A DNA stretch of 31,325 nucleotides from Vitrella brassicaformis (Eukaryota > Sar > Vitrellaceae). Below are positions 11,101 through 24,510 of this stretch, piece after piece. Made by a program: the position numbers and the translations under genes. The first letter of the stretch is position 1. Every line of letters begins with the position of its first letter. A model generated the notes under the pieces. It made no database searches. It had not been told where the DNA came from and worked only from the letters and a program-made list of their open reading frames with translations. The stretch lies in assembly GCA_001179505.1 (NCBI GenBank), contig CDMY01000448.1, forward strand, positions 41,374 through 72,698. The letters run 5' to 3'.

Positions 11101-12031
11101 TGGTGCGGCCGATGGAAGCAAACGATCTCATGAGAGAGCGCAGCGGCTTCGGTGGCTGGCCGGGGAAGACCGGCGTGGGCATAGACGCAGGGGGCTTCCT
11201 CGTGCGCGGCTGTGCTTGTGGCTGTGGCTGTGGTTGTGGCTGGTCCTCGGCCTTGAGAGGGGGAAGGAGAGGGGCCTGGTCGGGGGACGACGTGGTGGAT
11301 GCCGGCAGGGACGGCTGGTCGATCGCCCCGGGCTGGCTGAACAGTGGCCGCATGAAGCTCAGCAACGGGCTCGGCACACCGCCATCAGCAGCACCTGTTG
11401 CTGCTGCTGCTGCTCGCTTCTTGGCGCCGTCCCCCTTATGCTGCGGGGTGCTCTTTGCACGGTGCCTTGCCGTCCCTGCTGCCGCTGCTGACCGTTTCGG
11501 GTGCAGCTGCCTGTCATCCGGCCACCACGCGTAGAAGAGCGAGATGCAGACGAGGCAGCAGGACACGCACGCGGGGATCTGCCACATGGGGGCGCGGACG
11601 ACGGCAAATGCGAGGAACGACCAGAAGGCGGCCACCAGGAGGCTCTGTGCCGGCGTGCGGTAGGCCGCGGGGTCGTTGCTGAGCAGATGGAGGAACTTCT
11701 TGGTCCACCGTGGGTGGTGCTGCGTCAGCTGCTCAACCCGCTTCACGTAAGACTCCATCAGCTGACAACGGGCCGCAAACACACCACACTCATGAGTGGA
11801 TGCGCGTGTGTGAGTGGTACTTAGGCACTTGCGCGTGGCTGCCTACTTACTTGTGGCTCGACACGGTCGGGCACGATCCACTCCTGGTATGGTGGTTGTG
11901 TGTTGAGGTGGACGCAGCGCGTGAATGAGGGGTATGGTGAGGTGAAGGCGATGCGCAGATGGAGGAAGCCCAGCGTGACGCCAGGGCCTTTCATGCCCCA
12001 CTCCGGGTGACCTGACCACCGACAAAGAACA

Positions 12032-12064
<33 letters not shown>

Positions 12065-13586
12065 GTAGCTAGCTAGCTAGCTAGCAGCGTGTCCTGCCTT
12101 GCTTCCTCCCTGCCTGCCTCCCTGCCTCACCTCTGACGGCCCTGTGGTATTTGTTTTCCCTGTCGCCCTCTTCATATGGGTAGAGGTGCACCCAGAAGTC
12201 GGCCACCTTGCGCTCGCCCCGGTAGGCCGCACGGTCTCGCGCCGCCTCCTCCACACCCGACACCGACACGTCCACCACTCGCCCCCTCTCCCTCCCCTGC
12301 TGACCCAGCACCGCACCGCGCATCTTCTCGGCCTCCTTCGGACGATCGAACGCCTGGAACTCCCTCTTGAGGTCCTCGAGAAAGCTCTGCGGCTGCGAGA
12401 ACCGCCTCTCCTTCTTTGGCTTCTCGGTGGTATCCTGGTCGGGGGATAAGGGCGGCTGGAGGCCCTCTGCGTGATGCACCTGGGCGAAGAAGTGCTCACT
12501 GTCGCAGCTGAGGAGGTTGGCGATGGGGATAATGGCGCGTGCGTAGCCGATGGAGGGCGGGAGGGGGGAGGGGGCGTGTTTCTTGGTGTGCGGCTGGAAC
12601 AGGGGCTGATTGAACGGGTTGGGGGTGTCCTTGGGCGTCGTGTGGCGGACATCCACCAGGATGTCGCCGCGCAAATCACGGGGCATCAACAAAAGCGTCT
12701 GGGGCAAGCAAGGCAGAGAGAAGGAAAACAATCACGATGGATGGAAACACACACATGCACACACGTGATTGATGCACGCACCCGGTAATACGCACCTGGT
12801 TCCAGTCCACCCGTGGGTATGGCTTCTCCATCATGACCTTGGGCGTCGTCGTGGACTTCCTGTCCTCACACGAGACCTCCACCCAATACCGCTCCCCCCT
12901 CCCACCACCCCTCCTGCCGCCCCCCAGCAGTAGCCCGCTCAACACATCAACAGAGAACTGCCACCGAGCAACCTCAGACGCCCTCTGGGGAGATGGGAAT
13001 GATTCTTCTGGCGGGGGGAAGGGGCATGGCGGGGAGGGCGAGTTAGCACGGGGGGCGGGTGACGGCTGGGCTGACTGGTGCTGCTGTTGTTGTAGTTGTG
13101 GCTGTGATTGTGGTTGACTGTGCCGTTGGCTGAAGAGCTGGACTGATCGGTTGTCCGACACATAGGCGAAGTTCTTGAGGAGGAAGTTCTTGGCGTAACG
13201 AACGGTCCAGTTGCCACTCTTGAGCTGACAGACAGATGAACCGACAGCATACATACAGACAGTCAGACAGTCAGACGGACGTGACAAGAGATTGTTATTG
13301 ATCAGATAAGTGTGCCTTGTCCCTCTCTTCGTTGGTGTGTGTTCACATCCACCACGCATAGACAGAGCTCACATTCTTGTCGATGTCCTCGAGTCCTTGC
13401 TCTAGCTTGTCGACTGACAGCCAATGACCCACCACCTTCTCTATCCAATGCAGGCCCAGTCCTGATGGATGGATGGATGGATGGATGGATGGATGTACGG
13501 AAAACACATGAATCTTGCGGTCGGCCATGTGTACCTTCTGTCTGCTGGTCTGATTGTTAATTACCTCGCTCGTCGGCTGCGGTCAT
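8193..13586 (-). CDS. Large C2-domain membrane protein, MCTP-like
   Basis: Seven exons: 13565-13586, 13373-13461, 12796-13224, 12131-12698, 11851-12011, 8858-11761, 8193-8759, giving 1579 residues in frame. Residues about 120-410 read as a divergent C2 domain with inserts: WQFSVDVLSGLLL, YWVEVSCEDRKSTTT, RVDWNQ, ADFWVHLYP, VTLGFLHLRIAFT. Residues about 460-505 form a hydrophobic hairpin followed by WWPDDRQLHP. At about 990-1075, GGVQKLAGGIACLGEKI, FGWQDEDISRLGLLI and a second hydrophobic pair resemble the end of the plant MCTP PRT_C region (a Q..G..A..GE..W.D pattern before the last helices). MCTPs anchor in the ER and bind plasma-membrane lipids through C2 domains. Unusually, about 480 disordered residues (Ser, Pro, Gln) separate the two hairpins, and another long Pro/Gln/His tail follows. 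The last exon's 3' part is low complexity and less sure. Family assignment is by pattern, not alignment. Confidence 0.68.
13464..13494 (+). repeat. GGAT tandem repeat
   Basis: About seven GGAT/GATG units lie just upstream of exon 2 (minus strand ATCC units before the acceptor at 13462) of the MCTP-like gene. The repeat supplies a pyrimidine-rich sequence before the 3' splice site on the transcribed strand. Confidence 0.85.
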
Positions 13587-13892
13587 TGCGGCAACGGAGC
13601 CCCGCCAATCATGTCAGAATGGCTGCATTCTCGTACGTGAATGCATTGGACAGCGACCTTTCTTCTTCTTCTCTCTTTTCTTCTTTTCTCCCCTCCCCGC
13701 GAGCTTATGTGGGGAGCTCGCAGGACCCCCGATCTCCCCCCACTTTGTTCCTTTTTCCCTTCCCGTCACACAGCCCCGTTCCCATCCATCCCCTTTGCGT
13801 GAAACTGCCCACCCCACATCCATTCAGACTCCCACCCCACATCCCGTCCTTCCAACGTTCCCCCCCTCAGTTTCCTTTGTCTGTCCTTGACG
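13587..13892. promoter_or_regulatory. Divergent promoter of MCTP-like gene and beta-tubulin
   Basis: This 306-bp spacer lies between oppositely directed start codons. Its strongest feature is a long pyrimidine tract on the plus strand (about 13659-13700: tttcttcttcttctctcttttc and more), followed by C-rich sequence up to the tubulin ATG. A small inverted element, gaatggctgcattc, sits near 13617. No TATA box is evident. Polypyrimidine 5' leaders are common on highly expressed genes. The role here is inferred. Confidence 0.5.
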
Positions 13893-16016
<2,124 letters not shown>

Positions 16017-16702
16017 ACAAGTCAAGGGAGGCACAGACAGACATATATATTCAGTGCAACCAACGGTCCAAGCTGTCATCCATATTATCTGTCTCCGTCT
16101 GCGGTCGGCCGAAAAACAAATGGCTGCTTCCTTTCCTCCTTTTTGCCTTGCCGTGTTGTTGCTTGTTGGTACTGTTGTCTGACGAACGAAGAAGCGAAGA
16201 GAGCTTGTTGTTCAGTTGTCTGCACATGTGCTAGTTTCAGGTCTGATGAGCGAACGAACAGGAACAGAGGCAGCTGAACTATCGGCTGCCTAATCGATCG
16301 ACCAAAGCCCACACACATATGTACATTCTTTGTACGAGAAAACGCCACGCCCCAGCTGACGGAAAAACAGGGGGGCTGGTATGCTGGATGACGACACATC
16401 AATCTGATCTGCCAAGGATCTACGTACCGTACCGTCCGCTTGCGCGTCGCGTCAACCCACCCGGCCACCCTTCCACCAGGCCCACCCACATTACATTCAC
16501 CAACGCACGCAACGCAGGCCATCGATAGATACACTTTGACCCATATCTATCGACAGACATTGGGACACGTCACAGCATCAGACAGACAAAAAACACAACG
16601 AACGAAAAACAAAGAGCGATCGAACCAATAGCTAGGCTGCCTGGTACACGTACGTCACAGATAAACCACGTCACGGCTCCAAAACACACATGATGTGTCT
16701 AA
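16017..16702. other. Convergent spacer after beta-tubulin and MFS gene
   Basis: This 686-bp tail-to-tail region holds both 3' untranslated regions. Sequence just after tubulin is T-rich on the plus strand (about 16090-16190). Sequence approaching the transporter stop is A-rich on the plus strand (about 16555-16625), so both sense strands are pyrimidine-rich. I see no gene, RNA or mobile element. Confidence 0.55.
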
Positions 16703-18992
16703 TTAATTGTCCAGCGTCCCCGACCGGCCCCTGCGCAGAGCCCCCTCCCCATTCATGGTCGTGTCAGCCACCAGTGGGCCATCGGCGCACGCATCGAACT
16801 GCACAACACACCACAGAACGTACGTACGCACAATCAGACATACATGCATTTGGCATCCATCCGTCCGTCGATCTCACCTGCGTCTGTTGGATGATGTCCG
16901 CTTCGTCGGTGTCGGTGTCGCTGGCCGTGTCTGTCTCGGTGCCGGCGTCTTTGCTGTCGGTCACCTTGGTGTATGGGACGCCGCTGCTGCTGCTGCCGGT
17001 GGGCGTGACTCGGTCGCGCTTGTAGGTGAAATGCAAAGAGCCGAACACCACAAAGCACACCGACCACGGAATCAGCTGACACGCGACACACAGGCAGGCA
17101 GGCAGGCAGGCACGGGCTTTACACACGAATGGTGTCCTCTCTCACATCGGTCACTTACCATGGCCACGGTCAGGGAGTTCGCGAGAGCATTCAGGTTGTG
17201 GGTGCGGACCTCCTCGGCCATGCTCTTGACATCCTCTGTCTGCATCTTGTAACCGTAAAACATCTGCAGCCGATCCCCACGCACAGCAAACGATACATAC
17301 CCGCACACGTATACACAAAAGGAAAGTTACGCCGGCCCGGCCACACTATACCTTAGCCAGGAGGGCCACGGTTGGTACGCCGAACAAAGCCGCAGAGGAG
17401 CCCTCAATCGCCACCAACCACGAGAAGATGGTGGCGCGGTCACATGGGTCGACGATATCGGTGAGCACCGGCCTGTTGGTGGCCGACGGACACCACGACG
17501 CCACCTAAACACATACATATTCGACACAGCATGCTTATGCTTACACACCAAGGCCCTTTCTCGCCCTCACTTACGAGGCCAAGGAGGAGCATCAGGACGA
17601 AGTAGCCGAAAAACCACTCCGGCAATCGTGGCATAAGCTGCAGGATAATCGCCGTCGTGGGGATGCCCAGGAACACCGACAGCTGTGCAGCGAGCGGCCG
17701 CCCGTGTGCGTCGCTCCATTTGGCGAGCTTGTCCCCCACATAGCCGCCGAGCAGCCCCCCCAGCCCTCCACCTGCCTGCAGAGCGGCCCAAAGCACAGCT
17801 GCCTGGCCGTCCTCCATCTTCATGTACTGAAAGTATACACACTTCATGGTATGCATTGCGATCAATGATCCGTGTACGAAGTCACTCGACGACCAACCTG
17901 AAAGTACATCGTAAACCAGCCTTCTTGGTTGCAGCGAACGAATAACAGGCATAGGCATGGATGCAGTGCACAGCGGGAATGAGTGATTGATCGGATGAGC
18001 GGTGCTTTGATACACTCCTCACTCATTGCGTTCCAAGGGACGGCGCCTGCATGAGTGAGCATGTATATGGATATCGACATCATGTATGAGCACTCATTGC
18101 TGACCGAAGATGCCTTGGCCCGCGAGGCACCAGAAGCTCGGCTTACGAAGCGACCGCATCAGCTTCCGAGTCTCGCGCTTGACGCCGGCACATACGCGCG
18201 ATACACGAGTAACACCCTGATAGCAGGTGGAAGTGAATGTGAGGTATTGTTGATGCGCCGGTGCGTGTGAATGGATACGGACCTGTGCTGTGGGAGTCAT
18301 GGGCGCGCTGTGTCTGGGCACTTGGAGGTTTGACGCACAGATGACGACACCCAGGCCTACACTCATCAGGCCGACCATGATAAACCCGACTCGCCACCCA
18401 GACACGCCTGCAGTGCAGCCCTCACAACACACACAATGCGCAAAAGGATGCATGGCCTGGCACTAGCTGTATATCTCACTACCCACCCAGCAGGGCCATC
18501 TGTGACACGGTGGTGATGACCAGGCTGCCTATGATGCCGCCAAAGTTCTGCGACAGCTGCACCCAGCCAAAAGCGATACCTCGCTCGTCCACCGCAAAGA
18601 GGTCAGCAATCATGCTGCACAAAGTCCAGCAGGCGCCCTATCGACTTGACTTGCGTCTGCCTTACCCACCGCACCCACATGTGGCGCGGGCCCTACCTTT
18701 GGGAGAGCGGGCCCACACCTGACCATCAGATACACATACAGACACCAAACGACGCATGTGTCGCCTGTGTCCATGTAAGTGTGTTACGTGTGTGCTGCAC
18801 CTACTCGCAAGAGCTATGCCGTTGATCGACCGCAGGATGGCCATCTGGCACCCAACGCAGATGTCAATCGTGTGTGCCGACACCATATCCGTTGCCCATC
18901 CCTCCGCCAATGCTCACCTCCCACAGGGTCGACGAAGCCGCCAGGACTATGGTCACCACCCCCCAAAGGACACACCCGACACACAGCACACT

Positions 18993-19024
<32 letters not shown>

Positions 19025-19601
19025 GGCAGGCAGGCACAGACAGGCAGGCAGGCAGGCAGGCGCGCGACACGCACGGGCAGACAAACAGTGAGCGTTCGTG
19101 CTTGTCTGTCTACGTGTGGTCTCTATACTTTGGCCTGCTGTAGCGGTCCGCAAGGAAGCCCCACAAGGGCGCAGACAGTGATTGGAACAGGCATTGGTAG
19201 AGGGACAGCTGGCCCAAATCAGTTGGCTGCAGCTGCAACTCCCTTTCCAGTGCACGGAAAGTCGATGGTAGCAGCTGCCAATCGGCACCTGAGCCCACAC
19301 AGGGAGGCCACAACCACACCAACGCTGCGTGGTGGCCACACCGGGTCTCCCGTGCAGTGCATCGAGAGGCGGCTCACCGTCGAGAGCACACGCCATATTG
19401 AGAAGATTCTGATAACAAGCAGATGCACATCCACGCACAGAAACCACCGCACCCCTGCTATCCCATTTGCTTACGTACTTGGGTTTTCCTCCTGACCGCA
19501 TCGTCACTGTCGGCGCACTTTTGCAAAGCGGCAGCGTCAGCTGTGCTGTCGTCATCCACACACAGCACCGACAGAGAGGCCCCGTCACGCAGCGCCTTCA
19601 T
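16703..19601 (-). CDS. Major facilitator superfamily transporter
   Basis: Fifteen exons: 19479-19601, 19378-19408, 19129-19288, 18918-18990, 18801-18844, 18487-18614, 18283-18407, 18105-18216, 18023-18046, 17898-17923, 17575-17826, 17352-17504, 17159-17263, 16878-17075, 16703-16798, giving 549 residues, all in phase. Helix 1 reads NLLNMACALDGADWQLLPS, the spinster/organic-anion type opening. The MFS signature loop GFLADRYSR (about 95-103) follows LGQLSLYQCLFQSLSAPLW. Later motifs are MAILRSINGIALA, MIADLFAVDERGIAFGW, GIFGAVPWNAM (about 263-273), AALQAGGGLGGLLGGYVGD and the last helix LIPWSVCFVVFGSLHF (from 453). Both termini are acidic and cytosolic-looking. This is a membrane transporter of small solutes; the substrate cannot be told. 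Exons 9 and 10 are only 24 and 26 bases but are needed for VPWNAM and WFTMYFQ. It is head-to-head with the RINT1-like gene. Confidence 0.9.
18993..19060 (+). repeat. GACA/GGCA tandem repeat in MFS intron 3
   Basis: GACA units (about 18993-19024) run into GGCA units (about 19024-19060). On the transporter's sense strand these are TGTC and TGCC, forming the pyrimidine-rich end of intron 3 directly before its acceptor at 18991. A short complementary ttgtctgtcta lies at 19102-19112 near the donor. Confidence 0.85.
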
Positions 19602-20030
19602 TGCCACAGCTGCTGCACCAGCGGCACTTCAGTCAGCACCAGTCAGCACACCACAACGAGGATCTTGCTGCCCGTTGCCTGAAGCCGCGGATCTGGTCTG
19701 TGGTCTGTGTGGCATTACAGACGGCGCAAAGAACGGGTTCTTCGCCTCGCCTTTCTCCTGCGCTTCCACGATAGTAACGAAAAGGCCGGGAAAAGCCGAC
19801 AAGGAACAAAAGCGAGAGAGGAAAAAACTCCCGATCGCTTCTGCGAGCTCAGAAGTGCAAAACCAACTTGTGCCAGAAAAAGGCTTAGGTATCGTGTGCA
19901 GCACAGAGAATGCCATCAGGAACAAGATCCTGCAGAAACGCATTGTTCTCCTTCCATCCCCTTTGACTGACTGCCGGCGTTGTTGCCACAGAGGCGTCCA
20001 TATCTGTCCATCGGGAAATCCACGATTGTC
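19602..20030. promoter_or_regulatory. Divergent promoter of MFS and RINT1-like genes
   Basis: This 429-bp spacer separates head-to-head starts. It contains a repeated ggtctgtgg/ggtctgtgt (near 19697-19712), the partly palindromic aagaacgggttctt (about 19729-19742), and an A/G-rich tract (about 19780-19835). Part may encode untranslated leader or an undetected 5' exon of either gene. Regulatory use is inferred from orientation. Confidence 0.4.
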
Positions 20031-23000
20031 ATGTTGATAGCGCGTTATTTCGACCAGAGGCGCGGCGAGGCCGCCCAGCAGAAGTCGGCGCAGCTGCATC
20101 CGGACATCGCCCTGTCGAGTGGAACTGTCGCTGCCCGCCTGGATGGGTGGCTGCCGCACCGGCCGCCCATCGAGGCGCTCATCGCCCGCGGCATCTTACG
20201 AGACCCCTATGAGAAGCAGCTCATATGCGATCGGCTGGAGCGGTTTCTCCGACAGAAGGTTGCCGAGAGGGACCTGGCGCACATCACGGGCACTGCCGAG
20301 TACGACCCCTCCGTTGCGGCCTACCTGATGGACAATGGCCTGACGCAGCTGGCGCACCTCAATGCAGAGGGCCGCATCGCCACTCACCTGTCGGATGTGG
20401 AAAAGCAGCTGAGGGCGGCACGTGATGACGACGAGCGGCTAAGGGCGGCGATTCCCTCACACGTGAAGGAGAGGAGGGAGGAGGCCAGCCGTCTGATCGA
20501 GCAGGCGACGGCCATCCAAGACTCGACGGAGAGGGTGGGCAAGCAGCTGTGCGACCAACTCTACAGCACCGAGGACGGCACTGATGGGCTGCCGTCTGTG
20601 GAGCAGATGAAGCGCATGATTGAGGAGTCCCGTGTGGCTTTGCGGAAGCAGCAGGTGATCCAGCGCCAGGCGCACTTTGTGGCCGCCCTGGAGCAGATGG
20701 TCAAGATGACCGACCAGGCACGGCAGCTGGTTTTCCACCGCACCGACGAGGCCGTCCGGCTGACGCATGAGGCCCTGCGTGTGTGCGGCAAGCTGCCCCC
20801 CAACAGCCGGGAGGTCGGCACCCAGCGCGTCCTCTTCGTCCTCCAGTACGCCAAGAACCACTACCTGCAGGCAATACACCGGCAGATCGACAGCCCTCGC
20901 GTCAAGTGGGGAACCATCACATTGCTGCACCAGCCCGACGCAGGCGAAGGCCATGTACCTCTACCCTCCCCCTCTCAGTCGGGAGGCCCCCATCTCGATG
21001 GTGATGAGAGCGTCAAGGCGGCCATCCTGGAGTCTGTGGCTGCCCTGGTGTGGGTGCAGAAGATCGCTGCGGCCGCCACGCAGCTGCTGGAAAGGGGTGT
21101 GGGGGCGGACGAATCGTCGGTGCATGTGGAGCCGGCTGAATGGTGGTGCTTTAAAGCACTGGCTGTCAAGCCCATCGCGGCTTTCAGGTGAGAGGACAGA
21201 CAGACAGACAGACAGACAGACAGAGAGACAGACCACGTGTGTCGATTGATCCATGTCATGTATGTGTCACACATGACATGTATCGGCATCGCATCAGGTA
21301 CCACTTCATGTCGTCAACGAGTCCGCTGTGCCGTGTGGACCGGCCCGAGTGGGCCTTCAACTTCATGCTCGACCTCTGCACGCAGCACGCAGCCGCACTC
21401 GACACCATATGGCCCCCACCTACCGCACAAGAACAACGACAGCAACAGCAACAACAGGAAGGACAGCACCAAGACGCCAGCAGTGAGCTGACCGCCGCAA
21501 GTCTATCGGCTCTTCCAGCTCTCGACGTGTCGGAGTGCTTGGGGCACCAGCTGGCGGATGAGGTCCGGCTGCTCGTCCGGGCCCACATGCGGCTGATTGT
21601 CTTCCAGAAGCCAGCTCCTGCTCAGACGGAGAGCGGCCCTCAGCAGACGGACTTCCGTGGCCTCCTGGACAAGACGCAGCAACAGGGGCCAGAAGAGGCA
21701 CCCGAAGCAACCAGCACCCTCCCCCAAGCCGCCCGTGCCCATGTGTCGCCTGCGTCATCGGCTCTGTTCCTGCACCTGATGACACACCTGCTCGAGTTGT
21801 TCCGCAGGTGGGAGCGCGTCAACGTGACGTCGGCCTTCGTCCTGTTCAGAGACTTCAATGACAACTTCCACCTGACGGCATCCTCCCAGGACACAGCAGA
21901 CGCACCCACACAGCAGCCACCACACACCCACAAACAGCAGCGGCACCAGCAGCAGCAGCAGCAGCAGGAGGGTGCGGCAGAGAGGCCCCTTGCCGACATG
22001 CTCTCTGACCTGAAGGCCAACCTCGGCCAGACGGACGCGCCCGTTGGTGATGATGACGATGAAGCAAATGCGGCCGGTGGGGAGGGTTGGGACGTCGATC
22101 TGGACCTCCAAGGCGAGTATGAGCAGGGAGAGACGCTGACAGAGCAGCAGGGCCACACCGAGGGAGAAAAGGAGAAGGCCAAGGGGAAAGACAGAGGTGA
22201 TGGTGATGGTGTGGGCATGTTGGACTACTGGATGTACCACGACCAGCAGTTCGTCATGGCCAAGCTGGACGAGGTCCTCAGAGCCACAGCCGTCCCCCAA
22301 CAAGCCTGGCAGCCCCAGACACTCTACCTCGCCTCGAGAGCCGACGAACACGCCACGAGCAGCAGCCCACCTGCTGCTGCAGAGGGCCTCACAGCACCTC
22401 CCATCTAGTAAGCTAAGCTAACCCACCGAGCTACAGAAGCGAGATGATGCACTCACTGATGTATCCTCATTATGTATCCCATGTGTGTGTGTATGTATGT
22501 GCAGCCGTGTGGTGCGAGTGTTGGTCGACTTGCTTCGCGTTTCGTCCGAGCGGCTGGTGGGTCTGACGAGCGACGCTGCGCTGTTCAACTTCACGTCGAT
22601 CCACAAGGCCGCGATCGGCCGTGTGTGCGAGGCACTCAAAGAGAGATGGAATGCCATGGCGGACCCACTGAAAGATGTGAGTGACCGACCCAACCACACA
22701 CACACACACACAGAGGGAGGGGGGAGGGAGGTGGTTGGTCGGTCGCATCCATCAATCAGGTGGATGAGTGCGGTTTGCTGCTGGAGAGTGTCGGCACGTT
22801 GGAGGAGTTCCTCACCACCGACTTCAGATACCGAGACTACATCCTCCAGGCAACCACACAACACAACACACGGCACCACTTCACGCGGCCAACCCCTCCC
22901 TCCCTGTATGCATCAGTGTGTCCGTGAGGTGGGCGAGCTTGGTGTGCGCGTGATGGCCAAATTCCTGGACCTCGTCAAGACAAAAGTGCGGGTACGTGGT

Positions 23001-24095
23001 GCGGTGTGTGTGGGGGGCATGCCATGCGTCATGGATGGATGGATGCGGATGCAGAGTGGCGGAGTGCGGAGGATGACGCGTGAGATGGGGGTGTTTGAGG
23101 ACGACATACTGCCTATCCTCACAGGCAAGCCGCCCACCTGCACCACCTCCAGCCATGTGTGTGTGTGTGTGTGTGTGTGTGATCCTCCGTCCATCCCTCT
23201 GTCTGTGTGTCTGTCCACTGATTTGATCAGTGCTGCATCGGCGGCTGAGTGCGGTGACATTCCGTGAGGTGATGAAGGGCATGGCCGTCGCTGTCGACGC
23301 CCTCGTCATCGAAACCTACAAGTGACCTACCTACTTACTGCCACCCACTGCACTGACAAACAAGAGCGCAGGATAGGATGCAGGACACTTACACACGTGT
23401 GTGTGTGCGTGTGTGTGGCGCCTGCAGGGATCGTCTGCCTTACCTTACCTCTCCCGACGCTCTCGAACTCATCATTGCCAACACGTACACCCCACACCCA
23501 TGGCATGGGACATCACACTGTTGGTGTCTGTCTGTCTGGCTGCAGGCGCTCTCTGATGGCGGCCTTCCAGAGTTACGGTGCAGTGCCCGAGCGGCACCTG
23601 CCCCACACGACAGACCTGCTGCCTCTGCTCACTCTCCCTTCGTCCGAGTGTCAGGTGCTCCTCCTCTCCCTCACACAGCACTTGGATGCTGTCAACCAGA
23701 TCGAGGAGGAGGACGAGACAGCAACACTCTACGACACGACAGCACGGCTGCTTCCCATCGACCCTTTATTGCTGGGAGGCGGTGTGGCCGAGCGGGTCAT
23801 GATGATTGGCGGAGGTCTGGCGGGGAGGAGGGGCAACAGGGGCATTGCTGACAGGGCTGCTGTCCAAGAGGGCGAGAAGACACTCAGACAGACACTCGCT
23901 GACCTGGGGGTACGTTCGTTCGTTCGGTCCGCACGCCTCGCCGACCTTACCACACACTGAACTCACCCCCCGTGTGTCTGCTGTGTGTGTCACACGCAGG
24001 TGAGCCGTTTGTCTCTGTCGGAGGTCTTCCAGGTGCTGGACAAGCGGAAGAGTGTGGAGGTCACCGACACGGCTGCATCAGCACAGCTGCCATGA
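20031..24095 (+). CDS. RINT1/Tip20/MAG2 family vesicle-tethering protein
   Basis: Ten exons: 20031-21187, 21298-22407, 22505-22676, 22760-22849, 22917-22991, 23055-23124, 23231-23321, 23428-23484, 23546-23909, 24000-24095, giving 1093 residues in phase. This family is a subunit of the Dsl1/NRZ tether that captures Golgi-to-ER vesicles at the ER. Diagnostic wording spans the exon 1/2 junction: AFRYHF, then RPEWAFNFMLDLCTQH (residues about 386-412), matching the YHF...RPEW block of RINT1 and MAG2. The end, LADLGVSRLSLSEVFQVLDKR, matches the family's C-terminal L.LG...LS..EV..L..R. Residues about 90-250 are helical or coiled coil. The protein is longer than human RINT1 (about 790 residues) because of poly-Gln and acidic inserts at about 430-460 and 590-700. 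Introns 4 (22850, GCAACC) and 6 (23125, GCAAGC) use GC donors. The start is the first in-frame ATG; an upstream exon is not excluded. Confidence 0.85.
21193..21228 (+). repeat. GACA repeat at the 5' end of RINT1-like intron 1
   Basis: Uninterrupted GACA units begin about six bases after the donor GTGAGAG at 21188. Further on, catgtcatgt and acatgacatg (about 21254-21283) form a 10-bp inverted repeat in the same intron. Confidence 0.8.
23157..23180 (+). repeat. GT dinucleotide repeat
   Basis: About twelve GT units lie in RINT1-like intron 6, between its GC donor at 23125 and the acceptor at 23230. Confidence 0.85.
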
Positions 24096-24510
24096 GGGAT
24101 CGAGGGATAGAATGGGTGGTTGGTCGAGTCGGCCGATGGACTGATTGACTGAGGACACGTGGGGCATGCAAGCCACTAAGCAGCGAGTAGCTGAACTTTT
24201 GTGGAACCTACCTGCATCCGTTGACAGGCGACAAAGTTCGTCTAGTCCTCACAGATCAATGATCACAACAAAGCGGCAACAAACGGAAGCGAAAGACACA
24301 CAGCGAAACGAAAGGCAATAGCGAAAAAGCAAGCAAAAACGATCAGTCCGAACACGCCAAGACAGCCAGTCGAAACACAAACCGCGACGGACAGAGACGC
24401 ACACATGGAACGCGCGAAGCACACGGAGCACACAGACACTGTATGCCATGCTCAAGACACACAGCGCCATGCTCACGGCACTTGCACAACGGCCCTGCCG
24501 GAGCCGCCGG
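24096..24510. other. Convergent spacer with a T-free tract
   Basis: This tail-to-tail gap of 415 bp lies between the RINT1-like and TLDc genes. Between 24264 and 24342 the plus strand contains only one T (at 24319) and is rich in A. The sense strand of the TLDc gene is therefore U-rich here, downstream of its stop. It is probably 3' untranslated or polyadenylation sequence. No gene is seen. Confidence 0.55.

Noticed and set aside
13464-13494. Tandem repeats considered as telomeric or centromeric DNA
   Set aside because: Short, intronic and unlike known telomere units; surrounded by ordinary genes.
18993-19060. Regular repeats considered as a CRISPR array
   Set aside because: The four-base units have no spacers, and the DNA is eukaryotic.
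19423-20037. Plus-strand frame overlapping the MFS first exon and the spacer
   Set aside because: It overlaps coding exon 1 of the transporter antisense and has no recognisable domain; it could at most supply a leader for the RINT1-like gene.
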